A stretch of 64,000 nucleotides of DNA from contig NC_088345.1 in the NCBI RefSeq assembly GCF_036884655.1, positions 19,737,001 through 19,801,000 on the forward strand, written 5' to 3'. This DNA comes from Musa acuminata AAA Group (taxonomy: Eukaryota > Streptophyta > Magnoliopsida > Zingiberales > Musaceae). Both the position numbers and the translations under genes were made by a program. How positions within the stretch are numbered: the first letter of the stretch is position 1; every line of letters begins with the position of its first letter. The notes beneath the pieces were generated by a model, which was not told where the DNA came from, ran no database searches, and saw only the letters and a program-made list of their open reading frames with translations. Below, piece after piece: positions 55,336 through 64,000 of this stretch.

Positions 55336-57968
55336 ATGACTTCTAGAAGATCTTCAAGGGATAAAGGGAAGAGGAGATTAGATGAAACCTATGACTCCCT
55401 ACTTTTTAACTCTCCTTAACATGCCCTTAAATTTCCAACCATAGAGACTAGAAATGTTCATAAGGGGAAATACGTAGATTTAGAAGAATTGAGCAATTCG
55501 GAACCAATTTAATGGTTTGCTAACCTAGATATCCCCTCAATCCTTCAAATAAGTGAACCTATCTATCCTAGACTTGTTAAGTTGATTTACAATGACTTAC
55601 ATGTGGATGAACATGATAGGGTATCCACTTATCTTTTAGGACATCATATACCCATTACAAATAGCGTAATTTGAAACCTCATAAGAATTGCTAAGAAAAG
55701 GAGAGGTTGTTACGTTAGAGGACAATGGGACAAAGAATCAGTTGGGACCACTTATTCTTATGCCTTAGGTACAAGTTTTGGTAATCCAAACTTGTCTATT
55801 CTTCCAAAAAGACATGAATATTTATTACCCTTCAATACTAAATTGCTTCATCACATTCTTGATCAGTATTATACTCCCAAAACAATATCATCATGATGAA
55901 GTTAGCCAAATAAAATTAGGTACAATATATTGGATTATGAAGGGATATGACTGTTAGGAAAGGGCCAGCACTAAGAGGGGAGGGTGAATTAGTGCAACGG
56001 TAAAAATTACGTCGGTTCAAAACTTCGTTACGATTAAATTCATTTCCGATGAAAAACCATTTCATAAAGGTATTAACTTTGAAAGCGTATGAAAGAGCGT
56101 AGTGGATGTAAAACAAGTAAAGTAGTTTACAGTAAAGTAAATTGCATAAGAGAAACACAAACCATATTTTTATAGTGATTCGGTCATCGTGACCTACATC
56201 TACTTCGCCGATTCCTCTTCCATCGAGGCCATTGGCATCCACTATCGGTCTTCTTTCAATGGGCGAAGACCAACTACCCTTTTACACCCCTCTTCTCCTT
56301 TTCACAGATTTAGGAGACAACATTTTACAACCCTCTTTTACAAGGTATCCCTCTCATACCTCTCTTAGAACTCTCTCTAAGCTTTGGGAGGAGGGAACTC
56401 AACTTTCTAAGGCTTACAACTTTAGAATAATAGGGTTTTGCTCAATATTTCTTTTGAATGGATGCATGAATAGCTGGGGTATTTATAGGCCTCAAATGGA
56501 TTCAAATTTGGAGCCCAAAATTTAAACCCTCGAAATTTCAAGGTACAGGCGGTACCACCGCTTGCATTCTGACACTGGATAGTATCACCACCGAATCTAG
56601 TGGTACCACTGCCTAGAAGATTGTGCTGGGTGGTACCACCACCCAGACTGGTGGTACCACCGCCTGACAAAGTCTCGGAGACTGGGCCAGGACGGTTTCA
56701 CTTGTTTGGTCACTGTTTGAGCCTTTCTCTTAGCCCAACCAGCCTAAACTTGGGCCCAACTATCTCCTAATTGGGTTGGCTCAATTCTAATCTCAATTAT
56801 GTGCTAACTACGAATTTTAAGACATTTACTAAGCTAAATAGAGTCCGTAAGTCAGGTTTTCTTCCGGCGATCTTTTGGCGAACTTCCAATGATCTCTCGG
56901 CAATGTTCCAGTGGACTCCTGGCAAGCTCCAAGACTTCACAACGATCTTTTTGGCAAGTTCCAATGAGCTTCTTTAGCAAGCTCTAGGAATTCTCGATTA
57001 GTTCTGGTAGAACTTTCGACGAACGTCCGGACTTCCAACTAACTCTCGAACTCCCAACGAAATCGCTTTCTTGACTCCGGGACTTCATTTTGCTTTATGC
57101 CTTGCTATCATAGTTAATCCTGCACATGTAAAAATACACTTCGATCTAGACAATTAATACTAAGCATGAATCATGTCGTCCGGCATGTCATTGATCCATC
57201 GATGCTTCATCCTCTCTTGCGGCCTATTGCCCAATCGGCCAGTTGACTCTGCAACTTCAATATCCTTGGCGTAATATCCGCTCTTCTTGGCCCGATGCTC
57301 GCACTCATGGCCCGAAGCCTTCTATCGATACGTCGACCGATCCTCCAACTCGATGTCTAATCTTCTGACATGTTCCACCGGCCCAACATGATTCTTCCTG
57401 CTTTAATTATCTTCTTGCGTCACTCAAAACACAAATCAAATCATAAACACTTATCAATTGGTTTCATCATCAAAATACGAGATTCAACAATGACAATTGT
57501 TTTAGTTACATAATATAACAAAACATGATCAAACTATCAAAAAAGGATATGATGCTTTTATATGGTGGCTTGATCATTAGACTAATCCATGCATATGACA
57601 TATCTATTTCACTTGATGAAGAAATCTTGAAACTAGATAGGTTTAATATCATAAATAAAAATCTACTAAGAAGGTTAAGATATATAGTCAGAAATGGGAC
57701 TTAGACTAGATTACCTAAAAGGACTGACCCCCTCCCACTTGATCCAGAACTTGAAACACCAATATTTAGGGAACATCAATCTCCTCCTACTGGTCTCTTT
57801 GAGGCAACACCTCCAACAGAGCATGCACCCTCCTCATCTGCCGACGATAGAGGGACTCGAATGGATCAATTTGAATAATGTCAAGATCAAATTTTAACTG
57901 AGTTGCAGTAAATTCATTGACAACTTAATACTCTGTTTAGACATTTTGACTTACCACCACATGAATAG
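55336..57968 (+). pseudogene. Extra 3' ORF of E7, split by a solo LTR
   Basis: Starts MTSRRSSRDKGKRR (55336), aligns with the E6 3' ORF (KFPTIETRNVHKGKYVDL, EPIYPRLVKLIYNDLHVD, LPFNTKLLHHILDQY), is interrupted at 55952-57489 by a solo LTR with duplicated ATGAC, and resumes (LYGGLIIRLIHAYDIS) to PPHE-stop at 57966-57968. Several stops occur. Sequence conservation with E6 across the whole length suggests the ORF was under selection when the family was active. Confidence 0.65.
55952..57489 (-). repeat. Solo SIRE-like LTR with 5-bp target duplication
   Basis: Minus-strand LTR, TGTTAGGAAAGGG to GATTCAACA, 1538 bp, flanked by ATGAC at 55947-55951 and 57490-57494. No internal region is present, so it arose by recombination between two LTRs. 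TATA box at 56481-56487 (minus strand). Long subfamily, sharing the about 300 bp extra with the E5 LTR. Confidence 0.92.
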
Positions 57969-58535
57969 CTAATGTATGTCTTTTTACTGATGACAAAGGG
58001 GGAAAAGTTAATGGAATCTCTCTCTTCTATGTTGAGAACTTTTGATGTTGTATTCACTTTGATGTTGTGATCTTATGTTCACCTTGATGTTGTGATCTCC
58101 TTTATGTTGAGAACCTTTGATGTTGAGAACTTTTGATGTTATGTTTACTTTGATATTGTGATCTCTTCGATGCTGAAAATTTTTAATGTTACTATATAAT
58201 GATGCAATATCAGATTCTTAATATTGTTAACTTTTGAATGCTACCATGCAATAGTTATAAAAGTTATATCGTGATGATGCTTCATGCAAGTAGTAATATA
58301 AGGCTATGCCTGATGCATTTTATCATGCATGAAGTAATGAAATTGTGTATTTAATATCTTGATGACTTGAAACTATAATGATGCACAATGCATGTGATTT
58401 CTAATTAAAATCGATTAAAGCTTGAATTCAAGGTTGTGAATTCAAGTTTGTATTCTCTCAAGTATGGCATATAGATAGGAGGAGTTAAGGTTAACTCCGT
58501 TATCAATTGGTTGTCATCATAAAAAAGGGGGAGAT
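57969..58535 (+). other. E7 3' untranslated region and polypurine tract
   Basis: Non-coding. 58020-58180 has repeated TTTGATGTTGTGATCT-like words. The conserved GTTAAGGTTAACTCC segment and the purine tract AAAAAAGGGGGAGA (58521-58534) directly precede the 3' LTR. Confidence 0.75.
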
Positions 58536-59850
58536 TGTTGAATCTCATATTTTGATGATAAAATCAATTGGTAAATTATTTGATCTAATCCATGTGTTTA
58601 GATAAGTATATAGGATTAACTACGATAATGGTAAGGCATAAAGCAGATGATGAGCCAGAGTCAAAGATTCAGACAATGTACTGGAAGTGTGTCAAGAGCT
58701 CACTGAGAGTTCGTCGGAAGATCGCTAGGAGTTCGTTGGAAGATCGCCAAGAGTTCGTTGGGAGTTCGCTGAGGGTTCGTCGGGAGTTCACTAGAAGCTC
58801 GTCGGAAGACTCACCAAGAAGTTTGCTAGAGGTTCGTCGAGAGAAAAATCGACATATCGGACAAAGATTGCTTGCCTTAATCGTAGTTAGAACATTAGTT
58901 AAGTTAGGAATGAGTGATAACCCCACTAACTCATTTAGGGGCCAGCTGGGCCCTTAATAGGGCTGAATTGTGCCAATTGAATAGCCCATTCAGCAATTGA
59001 AGTCACGGTTGACGATGACACCGCTTGGGACTCAGTCTCCTAAGTGCTCCGGGTGGTGGTCCGCTTAGACTAGGTGGTGGTACTACTGATAATTAATGCT
59101 ATCAAGCGGTATACCACCCTGTCAAGTAGTGGTACCGCTAGAGCTCGGTCTCCGAGCTTTGTCAGGTGGTCGCACCGCCTAGACTAAGCGATGGTACCGC
59201 CTAGTGTCATAGAGTCAGCTGGTGGTACCACCCAATAATGGCGGTGGTACCGCCAGTACCCCAAAATCTGGGGATGTGACACTTTTTAGCTCCAATTCTG
59301 AAGTCATTGGGGCTTATAAATACTCCACCCTTTTATGCATGGAAGGGTAACAAAGTGCAATCAAAAGTGTTAAAAAATCTTAAGTGTTGGGGTATTAAAA
59401 TTATTATAAAAGTGAGAAGAGTCCTCCTCCTCCCTCTCTTAGCTTTGTAATCATCCAAGAAAGCGGAGTGAGGCTTGTAAAGGTAATCTCCTAAACCCGT
59501 GAAAGGGAGAAAGCATTGTAAAAAGGTGGTTGGTCTTCGCCTATTGAAGGAGGACCATTAGCAGACGCCGGTGACCTTGACGGAGGATGAATCAGAAGTG
59601 GATGTAGGTCACAACGATCGAACCACTATAAATTCTGGTGTGTTCTTTCCTTGCTGCAAATTCTCTTTATTGCATTCAACTTTACTACATTGCAAACTGG
59701 CCAACCTTCTCTTCTCTACTTATTCAAAGTGAAACAAATGATTTGAGTCGAAATTGATTTTTATTATATGAAGGATTTTGAATCGACATAATTTTTCCGC
59801 TGCACTAATTCACCCCCCCACCTCTCTTAGTGCCGCTCTTGATCCTAACA
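58536..59850 (+). repeat. 3' LTR of E7 (1315 bp)
   Basis: TGTTGAATCTCAT to GATCCTAACA. TATAAATA at 59315-59322. GGTGGTACCGCC-type motifs at 59040-59260. Longer than its 5' partner partly through a 14-base indel in the short-period array. Confidence 0.92.
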
Positions 59851-60446
59851 CTAAAGTGGTTCAACTGTAGCCATATTGGTCTTTAAATGATGTGAGCAAG
59901 TTGGCTTTAAAAGTTAAAAAGCAATAAAAGTTTGAAAAGAGTTCTCGGTATGGGTCAAAAGAAGGTTATACGAAAGGAGAAAATTCCAAGCATACTATTA
60001 AGAGCAAGGTAGTATCAAAGGTGCAAGGCAAGTGTGAAGGATCTGTTGGCAATAAACAAACACCTAATTCTTCTATCCCAAGTGGCTAAAAATATTTCAA
60101 ATATCATGGTTTTGGGCATATTGTTTCAGATTATCTAAATAGGGGGATTGTTTCTTTGGTTGAAGATCATAGATATGGAGAAGAAGAAGAATCCAATGAT
60201 GAACCAAAATATAATAAGGATGAGGAAGAGGTTACTTATACTGATCATAGTTTATCTATTATATTGCAACATAGCTTACAAGTGTCCTATGTGGCCGAGG
60301 ATGAAAATTGGGTGAGAAAGAACATGCTTCACACTAAATGCACTTCTCATTTGCAAGGTGTGCTTGGTGATCATCGATAGTGGAGGCTTTGAGAATGTGG
60401 TATCTTTGGAGATAATACAGAAGGTAAACTTGGATGCAATCCCTCT
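59851..60446 (+). pseudogene. gag: Ty3/gypsy gag C-terminus and protease start
   Basis: Continues the gag split by E7: a PYWSLNDVSKLALKVKKQ segment, a degraded zinc knuckle (YFKYHGFGHIVSDY, with cysteines changed), SYVAEDENWVRKNMLHTKC, and a broken protease start. It is cut near 60447 by copia-B LTR sequence. Confidence 0.7.
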
Positions 60447-60617
60447 ATAAGAAAATATAGAGCAACATCACATGCTCAACGGAAGAATAGAAAAAAAAAA
60501 TCCTACATTTTTCAAACAAGTGTTCGTCATTGTGCGAAGATCAGTGCACAAAAACTCGCGAAACCGAAGATCACATATAAGATAGTTGTGTTATCCAGGG
60601 AGATTATATATCTCTAA
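60447..60617 (-). repeat. Copia-B LTR, terminal fragment
   Basis: The minus strand matches the end of the copia-B LTR (39112-39270: CTCCC, GATCTTCG-ACGAAC, GCATGTGATG). It lies between the gypsy gag and a SIRE-like LTR fragment. Confidence 0.6.
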
Positions 60618-61113
60618 ATGTTAGGACCAAAATTGGCACTAAGAGAGAGGGCGGGGAGAGGGGGTGAATTAGTATTATCGTAAAAACATCAACGATTTAG
60701 AAAAACTGTTTCGATAAAGCACATTTCAAAAATAATATTGAAAGGGTGCTTTACTTGAAGTAAATGTAATAAACAATTAAAATAGAGAACAATAGTAATG
60801 AAGAGCAGAAAGAGAGTGCATACTAAATTTATAGTGGTTCGATCGTCGTGACCTACGTCCACTCCCGATTCCTCTTCCGTCGAGGCCATCGGCGTATACT
60901 ATTGGTCTTTCTTCAATGAGCGAAGACTAACTATCCTCTTACGACTCTTTTTCCTTTTAACTGGTTTAGGAGACAACCTTTACAAGACTCACACCTCTTT
61001 TAGAATGATCACAAATCTTAAGGAGGAGGAGGAGGACACTTAGCACTTTTTCAAGACTTTTCTTTTCTTTTCATTGCTCTTTCATGTAGGAAAGAGTGGG
61101 GTATTAATTATAG
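60618..61113 (-). repeat. SIRE-like LTR fragment, internal-side half
   Basis: The minus-strand LTR starts TGTTAGGACCAAAATT at 60618, includes the G-run, and reaches the degraded TATA region near 61100, where copia-B LTR sequence interrupts it. Confidence 0.75.
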
Positions 61114-62583
61114 GAAAATCTGATGGGTGACATCATATGCACAGTGAAAGAATATAAAAACAAATCCCCAAATTTTCTATCGAGGTGTTTGTCATCGTAC
61201 AAAGATTAGTGCGTAAAAACCAAGAAACTTAAAACTATGTATATTAAATATTATTTTACCTAGGGAGATCGTATATCCATGAATCCCTACAGATCTCTAG
61301 GAGAGGGTGAAGGAGGTCAAGTGTCCTCCTCTCTACCGGTGATCCACACAACAGGGTTGCAATGATGCTCCTTAAGTCTCTAGGACTGTACTCGTCATAG
61401 GTGCTTTGTAGGCCAATGACGTGAGTGATGGCACGTGTGACTTTACACACAATCTTTTTACTTATTATTATTATTTGATATTTTATCACTTTATATTATA
61501 TATTACTTAAATATATTATGATGTCTATGGATCTGTGCAATGGAAATCGAATCGTAATGAGATCATGATAATGAGACCGATTTGCCTTCAAATATAGATC
61601 CTAAATAATCTCGGTCATAGGTTACTCGAGAGGGATATCGAGATAACCGGACATACTAGTGTGCTGTATACCCATCCATATGATGGATGCAGCCAGTCTC
61701 ATAGCTGCTTGTGTGGGGACACTGGGGATACAATACAGGTGCTCATTAGAGAATGAGTTCACTAATTGATCCACTTACGGAATGTTGGATGGTTGATGAT
61801 GCCTTATTGTTAGATAGTGATTCCATAATCCCAGTGATGTATATAGTCCTTAGACTTGAGACACCAAGGATGTCCTGTATGAGTACTTCATTCTTTGATA
61901 CGGAACTTATAGGTCTGGAGGTTTCAGATCTAGTACAGCCGGTCATCAGGAGTGGTAGCCAACCTTATGAAAACTATTGAGCGTTGATAGCGGATCATCC
62001 ACTCTCGGTGTCATGAGAGGAATATCTCATATGTTAATGCTCAGACAAATCCCTGGCTAGGGTCATTCGAATTGAGAGAGAAAGAGTTCTCCGGGATAAT
62101 CCGACTAGAGCGAGATTCAAGTAGAAACAATATGGGTTTGACAGCACCATGCCCGGTATACAGTCTCTAGGATATTAGATGGATGAGGGACTATAAGTAT
62201 ACGGTAATTGAGGACAGACATGCCCAATAGATTGGATTCCCCTTTATCATTTGGGGACTACAGTGTAGTGGCCTAGTACGTCCACAATCAATGAGTCAAG
62301 TGAATTATTATAGAGATAATAATTCACTAAGTCAGAAGGAGTTCTGACAGGTATGACTCATGGCCATATCGATATTGGGCCTAGAGGGTCACACATATGG
62401 TAGGCGTTACAATGAGTAAGGGTTTGGATATAAGATATCCGTCGGAGCCCCTATCTTATTGGATATCCAATAAGCCCCTGAATTATTGGATCCTATAGAT
62501 GAGATCCAATAAGAGTCATTTAGAGATTATTGGATATAGATCCACTAATCTAAGAGGCTTGGGTAGTTGGATGGAGATCCAAT
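61114..62583. repeat. Copia-B LTR copy with inverted end
   Basis: 61114-61390 matches the last about 270 bases of the copia-B LTR on the minus strand; 61391-62583 matches its start and body on the plus strand (GTCATAGGTGC, then a long match to 37790-38890). The copy is cut at 62583 by the E8 LTR. The arrangement differs from that at 11713-13040, so the two events look independent. Confidence 0.65.
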
Positions 62584-63783
62584 TGTTAGGATCGGAGTGG
62601 CACTAAGAGGGGGGGGGGGGTGAATTAGTGCAACGGTAAAGTGTGATAAACTTTTGACGATTTAAACACTTTCGGAAACTTCGTACGATAAAAGTAATAT
62701 TTTCGTTTGAAACTGTTTCGATTGCGTTTTAACTTGAAGGGATAAGTAAGACGGAGACAAAGAAGTAGAGCAATAAAGTGCAAATGGTTTGTAGTAATAT
62801 AAATGACAATAAGTAAATGCAAACCAGAGATCACGCCGATTTTACAGTGGTTCGGTCAAATGACCTACATCCACTTGCGAGGCCCCTCTTCGATGAGGCT
62901 CCCACCTTCCACTAGCAAATCTCTTGAAGGGGAAGGGTAAATACCCGTCTTACAACTTTTTACAAGCGGTTCACTCTCTTATAGATTTTCAGCAAAAAAG
63001 AAGGAGGTGAACACTAGCAAATTGAAAACAAGACTAGCAAAGACTTTTCTAAGACCTTTCTCTCAATCAATTGCTTTTTAAAAAGTTGTAATCTCAGTTG
63101 AGATTTGAGGGATATTTATAGACCTTAAGAGGATTCAAATTTGGGCTCCAAAATTTGAATTCTCTTTGGGTTCCCGATGCTAGCGGTGCCACCGCCTGTT
63201 AGTGGCGGTGCCACCGCCTGTCAGTGTCAAACACTGACAGTGCTGGGCGGTGCCACCGCCAGACCCTTCGGTTCACTTGTTGGGCTTCAAATTTAGCCCA
63301 AACCAAGTCTAATTTTGGGCCCAGTTGGCCCCTAACCAGGATATAGGATTATCTCTTAATCCTAATCCTAATTACAAGTGAACTACATAACAAAACACAT
63401 CCTAAGCAAGTTTTCAACCGCGAACGTCGAGTCTTGTTCCGGCGAGCTTTTCGACGAACTTCTTCCGACGGACTCCCAGCAAGCTCCCGAACTTATGATG
63501 ACTTTAACGAGTAGTCGAGCCTTCTCGGTGATCTCCGTGAACCTCCGACGATCTCTTCGGCGAACTTTCGAAAATTTCGACAGGTTCCCGATTTCTTCTC
63601 GGTTGGTTTCGGCAACATCTCCGACGATTCTTCGGACTCTTAAACGTCCATCGAACTTGACTCCGGTATTCTTGCTTTGTGTTTTCTGGTTATCGTAGTT
63701 AATCCTGCACACTTAACTCAATAATATGGATTAGATCAATTAACCCATCAATTGATTTTATCATCAAAATCTGAGATTCAATA
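62584..63783 (-). repeat. 3' LTR of E8 (1200 bp)
   Basis: Minus-strand LTR of the short subfamily, TGTTAGGATCGGAG at 62584 to GATTCAATA at 63783. The internal side carries the polypurine tract, so it is the 3' LTR. TATA box at 63114-63120 (minus strand); GGCGGTGCCACCGCC motifs at 63182-63260. Very similar to the E2 LTR. Confidence 0.88.
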
Positions 63784-64000
63784 ATCTCCCCCTTTTTTAT
63801 GATGACAATCAATTGAAGACGGAGTTAAACATAACTCCCTCTATCTATATGCCATATTATGAGAAGATGAAAACACTTGAATTTCATGCATTGAATTCAA
63901 GCATAAACCTATAAGTTCTAACCGTAGAATTTATCGTTATTCTCATTAAGCAATAGTAAATACAAAACTTTGATGAAAATCATTTTCAAGTCGAATGATA
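63784..64000 (-). mobile_element. E8: 3' internal end of a SIRE-like element
   Basis: The minus strand reads the polypurine tract (63784-63798) and the family's conserved GTTATGTTTAACTCC segment. The rest of the element lies beyond the right edge. Confidence 0.8.

Larger units (their letters stand above)
47939..59850 (+). mobile_element. E7: full-length SIRE-like copia element with nested solo LTR
   Basis: 5' LTR 47939-49206 and 3' LTR 58536-59850 flank gag, protease, integrase, RT-RNase H and the extra 3' ORF. Flanking bases are TTAAA (47934-47938) and CTAAA (59851-59855), a target duplication with one change. Gypsy gag reads through across the insertion if one copy is removed. Inside are an 854-bp tandem duplication (51567-53274) and a solo LTR (55952-57489). 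The LTRs differ by roughly 12% over the first 290 bases by my eye count, mostly transitions, so E7 is old. Confidence 0.9.

Overview
The window is plant nuclear DNA, from an angiosperm and probably a monocot. I lean towards Zingiberales (banana relatives) from general recollection of this LTR style, which is weak evidence. It holds one apparently intact host gene, an intron-containing LRK10-like receptor kinase (14812-17210). Almost everything else is LTR retrotransposon sequence, stacked in nested layers and heavily decayed. I found no RNA gene, CRISPR array or bacterial feature.

Left block (1-13572). Two minus-strand Ty1/copia elements of one family, called SIRE-like here because they have long LTRs, a UBN2-type gag with CCHC knuckles and, in some copies, an extra 3' ORF. 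E1 (1-6445, running off the left edge) keeps open gag and RT-RNase H frames but has no protease or integrase, and its 2.4 kb LTR is swollen by tandem arrays. E1 sits in the 3' region of E2 (6446-10789), which in turn sits in an older LTR (10790-11712). A rearranged LTR of a second copia family (copia-B, 11713-13040) and a plus-strand half LTR (13041-13572) follow.

Middle block (13573-27555). Host-like, AT-rich sequence: the receptor kinase gene, an ancient L1-type LINE (about 20990-25206) with a DUF4283-like ORF1 remnant, a broken partial copy of the kinase locus (25831-26190), and simple and tandem repeats.

Right block (27556-64000). A minus-strand SIRE-like LTR with its 3' internal stub; a truncated plus-strand element E5 (29097-about 31660); copia-B (about 32410-39275), whose gag-pol is a single frame broken by three nonsense codons and whose leader is rich in hairpins; and E6 (39276-47055), with a 1.65 kb internal inversion. 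E7 (47939-59850) is a full-length element with both LTRs and a target duplication, inserted in a Ty3/gypsy gag. E7 itself carries a young 854 bp tandem duplication and a solo LTR with a perfect 5 bp target duplication. At the right edge are copia-B LTR pieces (60447-60617 and 61114-62583) and the 3' LTR of element E8 (62584-63783), whose body lies beyond the window.

Most unusual signals: (1) four hairpins in the copia-B leader that share one apical sequence but have different, self-complementary stems; (2) a module resembling the LTR promoter (GGCGGT-NNN-ACCGCC motifs plus a TATA box) about 220-245 bp upstream of the extra 3' ORF in two elements; (3) lineage-specific tandem arrays inside one LTR.
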